Source: Polyangiaceae bacterium (lineage in GTDB: Bacteria > Myxococcota_A > Polyangia > Polyangiales > Polyangiaceae). Taken from it: a stretch of DNA of 64,000 nt. This document shows positions 26,340 through 35,543 of the stretch, in pieces. Under the pieces are notes generated by a model. That model worked only from the letters and a program-made list of their open reading frames with translations. It did not search any database and was not told the DNA's origin. The stretch covers positions 186,001 through 250,000 of the forward strand of contig CANJMI010000002.1 of assembly GCA_947475525.1 (NCBI GenBank). The letters are read 5' to 3'. Within the stretch, counting starts at the first letter, position 1, and every line of letters begins with the position of its first letter. Both the position numbers and the translations under genes were made by a program.

Positions 26340-27149
26340 ATGCTTCCGATCATCAGCCATTTTGTTTACCTGCAGCATCGATCGTGGGCACGCGTGTACC
26401 TGAACGACGTGCCGGTTTATCGGTCCCCATTCATGGGTCCGGAATCGCGGAGCGGGCCTGTGAATCACTTGCTGCGACAAGGTGAGAACGAAATCACGGT
26501 CGAGCTTTTGCGGACGTCGAAGCAGCCTGGCTACGAGCAGACCCCCGACGCGTTTGCGTTCGAGCTCTACACCGTGAACAACCTCGATGCGCCCGAGGGT
26601 ACGGCTCTCGACCGGACGCTCTTGAGTGACGTTCGCTACCCGAAGATCTTCGAAGACGCGCCCGAGCGCTTCCGCCGCTTGCCCCTCTTTCACCGCGAGA
26701 CGTTCACGATCGCAGACCCGTTGCCGCTCCCGAGGTTCTTCGAGGCGCCGGCAGCCGAGTTCGACTGCAACGGGCTGCCCGAGCAGCGGCAGGTCGTCGT
26801 GGACCTGCACCGCCGTCTTGCGGAAGGCGACAGTGAAGGCTTTCTAGCCGAGCTCTCGCTGCGTTTCGATTGCGACGAGCGAGCCTATCCCGGTGAAGCC
26901 CGTCTGCGTGCCGGCGCCAAGATGCAGCAATGGCGCGACGAGCTCTTTCCGTACGACCTGCGCCCCGACGGGCCCCTCGATCTGTCGAAGGTCCATTTCG
27001 AGCCGCGCTGCGGTGGACGCGTGGCGCACGTGACGCGTCACGACGACCGCTACGTTCTAGAGGCTGCCTGCACGCGCGATCCCAATCGGCGTCTGCGAAG
27101 CGATTTGCTGATGATTCAACATGGAGGCCGCTGGCGCGTGTTCGCCTGA
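26340..27149 (+). CDS. T6SS-operon protein of unknown function
   Basis: A 269-residue protein starting 8 bases after vgrG copy 3. The N-terminal 90 residues look like a beta-sandwich (RVYLNDVPVYR, NHLLRQGENEITVELLR). The middle is proline-rich and the last 150 residues are mixed helix and strand, with two cysteines. There is no signal peptide and no catalytic motif I can name. Its position between the last spike and the PAAR-like gene suggests a chaperone, adaptor or immunity role for the next gene's product; this is inference only. Confidence 0.65.
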   Translation: MLPIISHFVYLQHRSWARVYLNDVPVYRSPFMGPESRSGPVNHLLRQGENEITVELLRTSKQPGYEQTPDAFAFELYTVNNLDAPEGTALDRTLLSDVRYPKIFEDAPERFRRLPLFHRETFTIADPLPLPRFFEAPAAEFDCNGLPEQRQVVVDLHRRLAEGDSEGFLAELSLRFDCDERAYPGEARLRAGAKMQQWRDELFPYDLRPDGPLDLSKVHFEPRCGGRVAHVTRHDDRYVLEAACTRDPNRRLRSDLLMIQHGGRWRVFA

Positions 27150-27162
27150 GCGGAAAAAACAA

Positions 27163-29382
27163 GTGCCAGCGACCAACCAAAAAAACGAGATCGCTCACCA
27201 GGGCGGCCAGCAGAGGGCGTTCGGCGGCGGTGACGCTTGCCTGAATGGCACCTATGAAAATGCGGCCGTCGCGGGCAACATCGGTGCCGGTTCATCCACC
27301 AAGACCCTGATCGAAGGGAACGTGATCGCGATGCAGGGGACCTTGTGGACCCCGTCCGCGAGTGGCGGAATCCTAGGTACCAAGAGCGGCACGACGAAGG
27401 CGGAAGCGAAGGTGACCACCGGCTCGCCGAACCTCTTCATCGAAAACATGCCCGCCGCGCGCGTTGGCGACCCTACGGAACAGAATGCGGCCAACTCCGC
27501 CGGTGTCGTCGAGAAGGGTACCGACCCTCCATCCGCCGAGAGCGTCGAGGAACGCGCGAAGAAGAAGTGCAAGCTCACGGGCTGGAAGGGAACGAACGGC
27601 AAGGCGTTTCTCGGCTACCCGGGCAAGGACAAGACCGGCCATCCCAACCTGCTCGAGCTGTGGGACAGCGACACGGTGACGTTCACCGCTTACCGGGCCG
27701 ACATCACGAAGACGCCAGCCGTGCTGAACCCGAAGTGCGAGATGGCGCCGCACTCGAAGTGGAGCGCCCTTGGTTCGAAGTTTCCGCTTTACCAGACGCA
27801 GTCCGAGCCACTCGAGCCCGTCGGTGTCGATACGCTCGTCGTGCCCGCGATGCTCGTCGTCGAATCGTGGGCGAACGCGGCCGCGCTTGCGGCTGTGCTC
27901 GAGGGGGACATGGCCGGGTTTGCCGGCATGGCGCTGGGGAAGTTTGCGACGAACGATGGCGACGTGCGCTCCGAGGGCGGTGCCAACACCGAAGGCCTTG
28001 GGCGCCAAGACTACGGCGGAAGCACCGCGGCCCCGGTGGCAAAGTACGCGGGGGGTGAGAAGTTCGACGGGACCAAAGTCCAAGGCCTGACGAAGGTGCC
28101 TGATCCCGGCAACGCCGCGAAGGGGGCCGACGAGCCTATCCGCGGGGCGCCGCGTGGCACGGTGTTCGGGAGCAAGTTCGAAGGCGATCCGCGCGCGATG
28201 ATGTTCTACGCGTGGTGGTGGGCGAAGCCGCCCGAGATCAAAGTCACGGCGAGCTCATGCGGCGGTGCCCTCGACGCCTTGCTGCGTGTGTTTCCGAACC
28301 AGAAGGTCAAGTTCAAGTTCACCTGGGACATGCCCGAGAGTCTCGGGAAAAAGAAGAAGCCGATCGACGCGGCGGCGGACCAAAAGAAAGCCGACGAGAA
28401 CAAGCAACAGCAGCAAAATGAACAGAATGCTCGCGACAAGGCCGGACAGGACCGTGCCGCGGCAGATCAGCGCGCCGATGCGCAGGTCGCGAAGGCGATT
28501 GGGCACCTCGAGAAGGCCGACGCGATCGGCGATAAGGGTGGAGCGGCGCAGCGCGGCAGTGCACGGGAAAACAAGAAGGCTGACAAAGCGTTCGACAAAG
28601 CGAAGAAGAGCTTCGCCGACGCCGAGTCGGCTCTAGCGAAATACCAGGCGGCCCAGAAAACGCTCGACGGATTGGTCACGTCGCTCAAGACGATGGAGCA
28701 GACGTTCGGCATCCTCCACAAGATATCGGCGATCGCGGGAGTCCCCCTCACGTACGAGCTGATGAAGGATTTCTCGCTCGAGTTCGAGCTCAGTTATGAG
28801 CGGACCGAAGATAAACCGAGTGCACGCGGGTGGCGGCACTACACGACCGCGACGATGGGTCAGAAGTGGACCGTAGCCTTGGCCTGCGGCACCGTGGTTG
28901 GACTCAGCTGGAAAGCCTACTTCTCGCTGCTGCAGCTCGCGACGTTTTACATCCCGTTCCTCGCCGACATGCTCCGGCGCTTTCGGATTTTCCGGGTCGA
29001 CCTCTTTTGCTCGGTGTCCCTGTCCGGCGGCCTGAGCGTTGCCGTCGTGAAGAAAGAGCACGACGAGTTCACCTGCAAAGGTGAAGTGAAAATAGCCTTC
29101 ACGCCGACCATCGGTTTGGTGGTCGGCGGCGCCGGTGTCGATGTCGTTCAGGCGACCGTGTCCATGCCGAGTGAAGTGAAGTGCTCGTTCGAGCCGCCGA
29201 AGGCCAAGGGCTCCCTCATCGTGCTGAAGCCTGCTTTTCGGGCGATGGCGTTCTACAGGGTCGTCATTTTCCCCGATCGCTGGTGGGAAATCGAAGCCTG
29301 CGCGGGCCAGATACCTGGCTTTCGCCTAATGTATAACCAGACCGGCGAGTGGTACTACGAGCCGATCATCCTGGCTTCCTGA
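27163..29382 (+). CDS. DUF4150 PAAR-like protein with coiled-coil and C-terminal domain, candidate T6SS cargo
   Basis: About 739 residues from GTG 27163 (14 bases after the previous stop); an ATG at 27121 would overlap that gene by 29 bases. Residues of about 15-110 are a DUF4150/PAAR-like tip (IEGNVIAMQGTLWTPSASGG, NMPAARVGDPT). Residues of about 395-515 are a long Lys/Ala/Gln-rich helix, probably a coiled coil. The last 200 residues contain amphipathic and hydrophobic stretches (VALACGTVVGLSWKAYFSLL, FYIPFLADMLRR, TIGLVVGGAGVDVVQATV) and end WYYEPIILAS. A PAAR tip joined to a distinct C-terminal domain is the usual design of a T6SS effector. Membrane disruption is conceivable but unproven. 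Confidence 0.75.
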   Translation: MPATNQKNEIAHQGGQQRAFGGGDACLNGTYENAAVAGNIGAGSSTKTLIEGNVIAMQGTLWTPSASGGILGTKSGTTKAEAKVTTGSPNLFIENMPAARVGDPTEQNAANSAGVVEKGTDPPSAESVEERAKKKCKLTGWKGTNGKAFLGYPGKDKTGHPNLLELWDSDTVTFTAYRADITKTPAVLNPKCEMAPHSKWSALGSKFPLYQTQSEPLEPVGVDTLVVPAMLVVESWANAAALAAVLEGDMAGFAGMALGKFATNDGDVRSEGGANTEGLGRQDYGGSTAAPVAKYAGGEKFDGTKVQGLTKVPDPGNAAKGADEPIRGAPRGTVFGSKFEGDPRAMMFYAWWWAKPPEIKVTASSCGGALDALLRVFPNQKVKFKFTWDMPESLGKKKKPIDAAADQKKADENKQQQQNEQNARDKAGQDRAAADQRADAQVAKAIGHLEKADAIGDKGGAAQRGSARENKKADKAFDKAKKSFADAESALAKYQAAQKTLDGLVTSLKTMEQTFGILHKISAIAGVPLTYELMKDFSLEFELSYERTEDKPSARGWRHYTTATMGQKWTVALACGTVVGLSWKAYFSLLQLATFYIPFLADMLRRFRIFRVDLFCSVSLSGGLSVAVVKKEHDEFTCKGEVKIAFTPTIGLVVGGAGVDVVQATVSMPSEVKCSFEPPKAKGSLIVLKPAFRAMAFYRVVIFPDRWWEIEACAGQIPGFRLMYNQTGEWYYEPIILAS

Positions 29383-29397
29383 CCGCGTCTTATCGTC

Positions 29398-30750
29398 ATG
29401 CGTTTTGCCCCTCCCATCGTTGCGCAAACCAATGCCGCTCGGGTGTGGGGCGCGCGCGTCCGCCCGCTCGCGGTCGGCCTCGTCCCGTGGAACGAGCGAG
29501 CGGAGCGCACGACCGTCGTGGTCAAAGCGACCTACGACGTTGGCGATGGATTGACGCTTTCCGAGCAGCAGCGACCTTTCGGGCGCGGAGAAGCGAGCAC
29601 TCGGCGTGGGGCGCTTTCGATGGAGCTCGCCTGTCCGGATGATCTCGTCCTCGGGAAGCTCGGGGCTGACGTGCTCCTCACCGGTTCGGCCTACGCCGAC
29701 CGCGCGTTACCGCTGCTCGACGCGGCCGTGCGGATCCCGGGCAAGCTCGAGCTCGCGTTCGCGGTCGTCGGGCCTTCGGCGACAGAGTGCATGCCCCTCG
29801 CCGGGGAGTACCTGAGAGCGGCGGATGGCGTGTCCCCGATGCCGCCGGTCGGAGCGGTCCGCGCGCGCCCGGTCTACGCGGAGTCGGCCGACGCGGAGCT
29901 CGATGATCTCTCTCCGCAGGAGCGCCAGGCCGTCCTGGACGAAGTGATCGCTCGCTGCAAAGCGCTGGCACCGCCTCGCGTAGAACGTGTTCCAGTGCGG
30001 GTCGCGGAGCCTCTCGTGCTCGACCAGCGCGCGTGGGGCGATCTTCTCTCTCAGTTTGGTGAAGGCGCGTACGACTCGTGGTCGGACCTCGCTCGCACAG
30101 CGCCGCAGTTGGACGAGGGCGTTCAGTACGCTGCAGCTCACCTCGTGACGGCGTTTCTCGAATGCGGCGACGTGCTCGAGACGCACAATTTGCGGCCGGG
30201 CGGTGGTTCTCGAAGCTTCGCCCTGCCGGAGCATGTGCCGCTCGTCGTCGCGGAAGGAAGGCACGGTCGGTTCAACGTCGAGATGATGTGCGACACCCTC
30301 GTGCTCGACTGTGACGCGGCGACGCTGACGCTGACCTGGCGCGGGCAAGTGCCCGAGGATCTCTTTGCGTCCCCAATTTCCAGCCTGATCGTGACGTTTG
30401 CCGAGCGCGGACGCGCGCCCGAGCTCGAGACGATCTACGGCGAGCTGTCGCGGGCGCACTACGCACGCGCGGAAGTGCCGGACTCGGCCGCCGTGCCGCG
30501 GGTGGCGGGTCGGGACGTGGCCCTCGACCTTGCGCGCGCCAAAAATTTCCACCGCACACCGTTGCCGGTGCTCGAGCAACGTGTGGCCGAGCGACTTCGC
30601 GCCGATCTCGCCGAGCGCCCGCCCGAGCGAGCCGAGTTGCTCGCGGCGCACGGCATGGATGAGGACGAATGGGGCCTCGAAGTGCGTGCGTGGGATGCGG
30701 TCATCGAGCGCGCGGGCGCCGGGGCTCACCGAACCGTGAGGAATGCATGA
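29398..30750 (+). CDS. DUF2169-related protein, second and divergent copy
   Basis: A 450-residue protein. The N-terminal third has the DUF2169 pattern (TTVVVKATYDVGDGL, DDLVLGKLGADVLLTGSAYA). A central helical insert of about 60 residues follows, then a strand-rich part with RFNVEMMCDTLVLDCD and LTLTWRGQVP. The last 90 residues are helical with repeated Glu/Arg, which the copy at 18455 lacks. In related clusters DUF2169 proteins accompany PAAR-type genes, and this one directly follows the DUF4150 gene. Its stop overlaps the next start (ATGA at 30747). I infer an adaptor dedicated to the DUF4150 protein. Confidence 0.7.
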   Translation: MRFAPPIVAQTNAARVWGARVRPLAVGLVPWNERAERTTVVVKATYDVGDGLTLSEQQRPFGRGEASTRRGALSMELACPDDLVLGKLGADVLLTGSAYADRALPLLDAAVRIPGKLELAFAVVGPSATECMPLAGEYLRAADGVSPMPPVGAVRARPVYAESADAELDDLSPQERQAVLDEVIARCKALAPPRVERVPVRVAEPLVLDQRAWGDLLSQFGEGAYDSWSDLARTAPQLDEGVQYAAAHLVTAFLECGDVLETHNLRPGGGSRSFALPEHVPLVVAEGRHGRFNVEMMCDTLVLDCDAATLTLTWRGQVPEDLFASPISSLIVTFAERGRAPELETIYGELSRAHYARAEVPDSAAVPRVAGRDVALDLARAKNFHRTPLPVLEQRVAERLRADLAERPPERAELLAAHGMDEDEWGLEVRAWDAVIERAGAGAHRTVRNA

Positions 30751-31754
30751 TAGCCGACGTTATTGGGTTGGGCGCTCGTGGACCTGTCGGCCTCTCGAGC
30801 TTGCAGGTGGCCGCGTTCGTGCGTGCCCGCAAATTCGAATCGCGCGGTATCGCCCAGAAAAACCGGCATGGTCATGAGATTGGCATCGGCCTCACGGGCG
30901 GTCTCGGCGAGCACCTGGCCGGGTTCGGGCGCCTGCTCGGGCTCGCCGCTCCCGCGCTGTCGGAAGCCGTCGAAGACGCGGGTCTCTCGGTGGGGAGCGA
31001 GGGACTTCCGGTCGTCGTGTGCCTGTCGGAGCCGGGCCGCCCGGATGACGACGTGCGCTACGGTGATGCGTTCACCGACGCTCTCGGTGAGCGCACCGGC
31101 ATCGTCATCGACCGCGTTCGTTCGAGGGTCATGCGACGCGGTCACGCCGGACTCGCCGGCGCGGTGCTCTACGCAAAACAAGTGCTCGACGGTGGCGCTC
31201 CGGCGGTCGTCGTCGGAGGCGTCGACAGCTACTACCACGCGGGTGTGCTCCGCTGGCTCGATGGGCAATTCCGTTTGCACGGGCTGGACGCCGAGGACGG
31301 CTTCATCCCGAGCGAAGCGGCGGCCTTCCTCGTGTTGGCTCGTGGGGGTAGACCTAATGGGCGTTCGTACGGGCGTGTGCTCGCGGCCGAGGTTGCCGAT
31401 GAGCCGGGCGCTCGGAGCGAGGATCTTCCAAACATTGGCGAAGCGATGACCGGTCTCGTTTCGCGGGCGCTCGCGCTGACGGGCCCTGTCCCTTGGGTGA
31501 TCACCGATGAGAACAGCGAGGACCATCGTCAAGCCGAGTGGGAAAAGGTGTCGCTGCGCTTGCTCCACGGAGTCGAACGAACGACCTGGGTGTGGGACAC
31601 CGGTGAGGTCGGCGCCGCGAGCGGGCCGCTCTTTTCGGTGGTGATGTTGAAGCTCGCAGAGCTCGGTTGCGCGGTGGCCTCGAAGGCTCTCGTCGCGCTG
31701 CATGCGGATGGCGGCGAGCGCGGCGTGCTTGTGTTGGAGGCCCGTGATGGTTGA
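30747..31754 (+). CDS. Ketosynthase-fold protein lacking the catalytic cysteine
   Basis: A 335-residue protein with the order of elements of a thiolase/beta-ketoacyl synthase: a conserved N-terminal start (DVIGLGARGPVGLSS), LLGLAAPALSEAVEDAG, then QVLDGGAPAVVVGGVDSYYH and GFIPSEAAAFLVLA. In active synthases a cysteine sits at the nucleophile elbow about 25 residues before GGxDS; here the equivalent segment is RRGHAGLAGAV (about residue 130) with no cysteine. The usual C-terminal catalytic histidines are not apparent either. Condensation chemistry is therefore unlikely, and a scaffold or acyl-binding role in the T6SS operon is more plausible. It overlaps the genes on both sides. Confidence 0.7.
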   Translation: MIADVIGLGARGPVGLSSLQVAAFVRARKFESRGIAQKNRHGHEIGIGLTGGLGEHLAGFGRLLGLAAPALSEAVEDAGLSVGSEGLPVVVCLSEPGRPDDDVRYGDAFTDALGERTGIVIDRVRSRVMRRGHAGLAGAVLYAKQVLDGGAPAVVVGGVDSYYHAGVLRWLDGQFRLHGLDAEDGFIPSEAAAFLVLARGGRPNGRSYGRVLAAEVADEPGARSEDLPNIGEAMTGLVSRALALTGPVPWVITDENSEDHRQAEWEKVSLRLLHGVERTTWVWDTGEVGAASGPLFSVVMLKLAELGCAVASKALVALHADGGERGVLVLEARDG

Positions 31755-33801
31755 GATGACGACGAATGACGCGGCGGTCGCACCCGCGGTGCGAGCCGCT
31801 CGTGTTGCGCGCGACGTGGTAGACGACGTGCTCTTGCAGCTCGGTCGGCTCGGCGGGCGCTTCGACAGACGGGCGCTGCTCGAAGGGCTAGAGAGCGCCC
31901 GGGCCGCGCTCGACGTCCTTGAGCGGAGCGCGCTCGATGATGCGGACCACCTCGACTGCCATGAGGTCGCGCGTCAGCGGCTCGCGGCATGCATCGAGAC
32001 CGTGGACGCGGCCGACGTTGGCGACGGGGAGCGGTTGTCGCGTCGCCTGCTCTCGGTCGAGCGCTCGATCGAGCGTGCCCGGAGTGCGGCCATCGACGCG
32101 CTCGTCGCCGGGCAATCGAGTCGGCTGCACGCCGATCGCCGGGGTATCGTGAGCGCGGACGCCGACGCGGAGAACCCTTTCGGTGCAAGCGTTGGCGTAC
32201 CAAGGCTGTTCACGCTCCCGCGCGCGCCTGCGGCAACCCACATCGACAAAGCGATCCCCGAAGATTTCGTCCCGCGCACGTTCGAGGACGATGAGCGGGC
32301 ACCCGACCCGGATGACGAGGAGCTGCTTGCCTCGTTGCTCGCGGCCGCCGACGAAGGCCAACGCGATGCCCTCGCGGACGAGCCGGAGCTCGAGGTCGAT
32401 CCCGACAAGCGGCTCGAGCTGATCTTGGACGGGCCGAGTGGCGATCCCGCGCGGGCGGGAGGACTCGACGGCGAGCTCGCTCAGTTGCGTCGAATGGCGC
32501 GCGATTGCCTCGAGGACATCGGGGCGGTAGCGAATCTCCGACGACTCGAACCGACCGAGCGCTTCGATTGGGCGGCGATGGAGCGCTTCGAGCGGCGGAT
32601 GGGTGCGTCCCTCGATGCCCTCGTGTCGCTCGGTACGCCGTTCTTCTCCGCGTCGGCGAAAGGAGCCCGTCATCTGGGGCTCGATGTCGTAGAGCAGGCT
32701 CTCACGTATGGCCGCGACGCGGTGACCGCCGATCCAGGACGCTGCTATGCGCGCACCTTCGTGCTGGGCTCGCTCGCCGGTGAAGACACGCCGCGCGCCG
32801 CCATTCTCGCCCTCAAGCAATCGCCTCGTTACACGCACCGCGCTCAGACGCAGGCGCTGTCGCTCTCGGCGAACCCGGCTGTCGACGGCGCGCTGCTGCA
32901 GCTCTGCCACGACTCGGACAGCGACATGGTGCGGGTGGCACTCGATGCGCTTTATGCGAGAAAAACGGGCGATTTTGCCACTTTCGTGACGCTCGTCGAA
33001 CACGTCGATGACACCATTCGGGCTCGCGCACTGCGCGGCCTTGGGCTCGTCGCAGAACGGGACGTCGCGCTCGAGCTTTTGGCGGGCCGCCTCATTGAGG
33101 AGACGAGTGACCTCGTCAAGGCCGCGGCGGCCGAAGCCATGACGCTGCTCGGTCATGCCCGCGGAGTTGCGTATGCGAGCGAGCGACTCGGCGACGAAGC
33201 CGAAGAGCCGGGGGGCTTGCCGAGCGAGGTCCGACTCCGCTTGATGATGTTGCTTGGGACGGCTGGCAGAGAAGAAGACTTTCGCGTCTTAGGGCACGTC
33301 TTTCGCGGCAACCCGGGTGAGGCACTCGCACTCGGCCTCCACGGTCACTTCGCACTCGCCGAGCTGCTCTTCGACTGCCTGACGTCCGAGGAGCCGCGCC
33401 TCTTGCTTGGGCCGTCGCAGCGTACCGAGGTCGCGGAGGCGCTGATTCGCATCACGGGCGCGCCGCTCTTGGTAAACGAGACGGATCGCTACAGCGCGAG
33501 GGCAGATGCGGCAGCGTGGTTCGCGTGGTGGCGCGAGTTTGCCGACGAACTCGACGTCGAGCGCCGCTACAGGTGGGGTAAACTTTGGTCGCCGCTCGCG
33601 GCGGTGCAGGAGCTCGAGGCGGACGACGTTCCTCACCACGTGCGTCAGGCCTGCGCGCTGGAGTTGGCCGTGTCGCTCGGTGAGCGCCCGATGATGTTGC
33701 ACACGTTCGCGCTCTCGCAGCGCGCGGAGCTCGCGCGGGCAAAGGCGAGTGTCCTTGCGCGACACGCGGAAGGGCATGTGACGATCGGTGCGTGGCGTTA
33801 A
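31747..33801 (+). CDS. HEAT-repeat protein of the T6SS cluster
   Basis: A 684-residue protein starting at ATG 31747, overlapping the previous stop by 8 bases. Residues 1-250 are helical and acidic, with a proline-rich linker near 150-180. From about 330 the protein is a HEAT solenoid (GRCYARTFVLGSLAGEDTPR, MVRVALDALYAR, IRARALRGLGLVAERD). The end has WFAWWREF and RRYRWG, then QELEADDVP. The same C-terminal half is found truncated at 16437-17497, showing that this gene closes both cluster copies. There is no signal peptide. Such solenoids probably hold other cluster proteins together; direct evidence is lacking. Confidence 0.75.
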   Translation: MVEMTTNDAAVAPAVRAARVARDVVDDVLLQLGRLGGRFDRRALLEGLESARAALDVLERSALDDADHLDCHEVARQRLAACIETVDAADVGDGERLSRRLLSVERSIERARSAAIDALVAGQSSRLHADRRGIVSADADAENPFGASVGVPRLFTLPRAPAATHIDKAIPEDFVPRTFEDDERAPDPDDEELLASLLAAADEGQRDALADEPELEVDPDKRLELILDGPSGDPARAGGLDGELAQLRRMARDCLEDIGAVANLRRLEPTERFDWAAMERFERRMGASLDALVSLGTPFFSASAKGARHLGLDVVEQALTYGRDAVTADPGRCYARTFVLGSLAGEDTPRAAILALKQSPRYTHRAQTQALSLSANPAVDGALLQLCHDSDSDMVRVALDALYARKTGDFATFVTLVEHVDDTIRARALRGLGLVAERDVALELLAGRLIEETSDLVKAAAAEAMTLLGHARGVAYASERLGDEAEEPGGLPSEVRLRLMMLLGTAGREEDFRVLGHVFRGNPGEALALGLHGHFALAELLFDCLTSEEPRLLLGPSQRTEVAEALIRITGAPLLVNETDRYSARADAAAWFAWWREFADELDVERRYRWGKLWSPLAAVQELEADDVPHHVRQACALELAVSLGERPMMLHTFALSQRAELARAKASVLARHAEGHVTIGAWR

Positions 33802-33811
33802 CGGTGTTCGG

Positions 33812-34732
33812 TCACGGCGACTCGGCTGCGAGGAGCGAGGCTTCGAGCGTGCGGCGCGCGCGTCCGACGGCTTTGCGAACCTTCCGAGCGAGGTCTGGAT
33901 CGCTCCGCAATCTCTCGGACCAATCGACGCGGAGCTCGTCCCACTCGTGCCGCGGGATCCCTTCGACGAGCAGCACCTCGTCCTCACCGTCTTCGCCCGC
34001 GCGCTCGAGCGCCGCGCGTAACTTCGCGTAGCTTTCGAGCTCCGGTTCGGTAGCCTCGGCCACCGGCTTCGCGGCGAGTCTTGCCGCGCGGATTGCGGCC
34101 GCGACACCCAGCGCGAGGCCAGCGTCTCGTTCGCGTGCGCTTGCCGCTAGCGCATCGCGCAGCCACGCCTCGTTCTCGCGCCAGCGGATCTCGTCGATGC
34201 CGTGCCGCTCGAGCACAATGTCCAGCGATTCGCGCCCATTCCAGTTCGCGACCTTGATCGCGGCGTACTCGCCAAGCGCGAGTGGCTCGAAGCCGTGCAC
34301 CTTCAAAGCAAGTGGCTGCGGTACCGGCACAGGCGCGCTCACCTCTGCCGTGAGACGCATCGGCGCAGGCTGGGACCAAGTGACATAGGGGGCCGCCGTG
34401 GCTTGCTCGCGGAGCTCCGCACGCAGCCAGCGCTCGAGCTGCTCACGTTGGGTTGCGCCCGGTTCGGTTGACGGACTACGTGCCGACTTGAAGGGCAGCG
34501 ATCCCGAGGCCTGGACGCCCCAGTGGCCCGCGAGTTCGCTTCCGGAGAGCGTGCGTGGGGCACGAGTCTCCGGCGTCGCTGGTGAGGCCACGGCGAGCGC
34601 CTGGGTGCGCAGCCGTTCGCGCACCCATTGTTCGAGGCGTGCCGATTCATGCAAGGGCGCGCGTCCGTGCGCTGGTCGCATTGTCGGCGGCTCGAAGTCG
34701 TCGTCCTCGACGGTCATGGGCCGAAGGAGCAT
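33812..34732 (-). CDS. Unknown protein at the end of the T6SS region
   Basis: A 306-residue protein, convergent with the HEAT gene and 10 bases from it. The first half is low-complexity with two similar amphipathic segments (ARLEQWVRERLRTQAL and EQLERWLRAELREQAT). The second half is a helical domain containing HGIDEIRWRENEAWLRDALA and, near the end, HEWDELRVDWSERLRSDPDL. A comparable pattern occurs in the divergent gene at 34837. There is no signal peptide or known catalytic motif. A second possible start is ATG at 34717. Association with the spike cluster is by position only. Confidence 0.6.
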   Translation of the reverse strand: MLLRPMTVEDDDFEPPTMRPAHGRAPLHESARLEQWVRERLRTQALAVASPATPETRAPRTLSGSELAGHWGVQASGSLPFKSARSPSTEPGATQREQLERWLRAELREQATAAPYVTWSQPAPMRLTAEVSAPVPVPQPLALKVHGFEPLALGEYAAIKVANWNGRESLDIVLERHGIDEIRWRENEAWLRDALAASARERDAGLALGVAAAIRAARLAAKPVAEATEPELESYAKLRAALERAGEDGEDEVLLVEGIPRHEWDELRVDWSERLRSDPDLARKVRKAVGRARRTLEASLLAAESP

Positions 34733-34836
34733 ACCTTCATCGGGCAGTCCTTACGAACGCGGAAGCGAGCCTTGCGGCTGCGGAGCGCGGTCGGTGTGCA
34801 GCGTACAGGGTCCGCACGTCATGTTAGACTTGGCCC

Positions 34837-35439
34837 ATGTCCCGATCCGCCGGTGCTCTCGAGGACGACTTCGAAGCGTGGGCCTCGTTTGCCGCGCGCA
34901 TGCGTGTTGGCGGGGCCGCGCATCGTGGCGCGATGCTGCACGCCGCGGGCATCGCGGACCGCTGGGACGCCATTGACGAGGAGTGGTCGCGTCGCATCAA
35001 CGAGGAGATCGCGGCTGGAGCCATGGCGCGACCGCACCGCTATGTGGAGCTCTGCGCCCTCGAGGCGAGCCGCGTCCAGGGGGGGCCTTCCGCCACGCTG
35101 CCACTCCTCGCGATCGACTCGTCGAACGGGCCGACGCCGTTCGCGCGGTCGAACTCTCCGGCGTCCGCGTCGGCTGCTGCCGCGGCGTTTGCGGCCCTTC
35201 GAGGAGAGCCGGTGGCACCGTCGGCATGGCGCGCCGAATCCGCGGGCCCCCCCGAGACCGTCCCGTCGTCTGCGCTGTTCGTGGACGCGCCACCTTCAGC
35301 CGAGCGCGTGCCTGGCGACTTTCGCGCGAGCGTGACGCCCACCGCACCCGTTGCACGTCCGAAACTCGATCAAGAGTGCACCATGGCCGCGATCGACATC
35401 GACGCGCTTCGCGCCGCCGCGCGCTCCTTGAAAAGGTAG
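34837..35439 (+). CDS. Unknown protein, related in part to its divergent neighbour
   Basis: A 200-residue protein. Residues of about 8-70 are helical with AGIADRWDAIDEEWSRRINE and IAAGAMARPHRYVELCALE, the same [AG]-I-[AD]-x-x-x-W...W-x-x-x-[IL] pattern seen in the gene at 33812. A long Ala/Pro/Ser-rich linker follows, and a short C-terminal helix (AIDIDALRAAARSLKR) ends the protein. There is no signal peptide. The 104-base gap to the divergent gene presumably holds both promoters. I recognise no named family. Confidence 0.55.
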   Translation: MSRSAGALEDDFEAWASFAARMRVGGAAHRGAMLHAAGIADRWDAIDEEWSRRINEEIAAGAMARPHRYVELCALEASRVQGGPSATLPLLAIDSSNGPTPFARSNSPASASAAAAAFAALRGEPVAPSAWRAESAGPPETVPSSALFVDAPPSAERVPGDFRASVTPTAPVARPKLDQECTMAAIDIDALRAAARSLKR

Positions 35440-35453
35440 CCCGCTCGGGCTAC
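35436..35453 (+). terminator. Hairpin at the end of the unknown gene
   Basis: GTAGCCCG and CGGGCTAC form a perfect 8-bp stem with a two-base gap. The TAG stop (35437-35439) is inside the left arm. There is no clear T-run, but the position after the last gene of the T6SS region fits a transcription end. Confidence 0.45.
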
Positions 35454-35543
35454 TAGCCCGCCGACACCTTGCCTTCGGAAGGCTTGACGCGGGTAGGCGC
35501 CCCGCACACAGCGAAGCCGACCCGACCGAGGCGCGGAACCGAG

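Noticed and set aside
30747-31754. Polyketide or fatty-acid biosynthesis gene
   Set aside because: The catalytic cysteine is missing and the gene is embedded, with overlaps, in a secretion operon with no carrier protein or other synthase genes.
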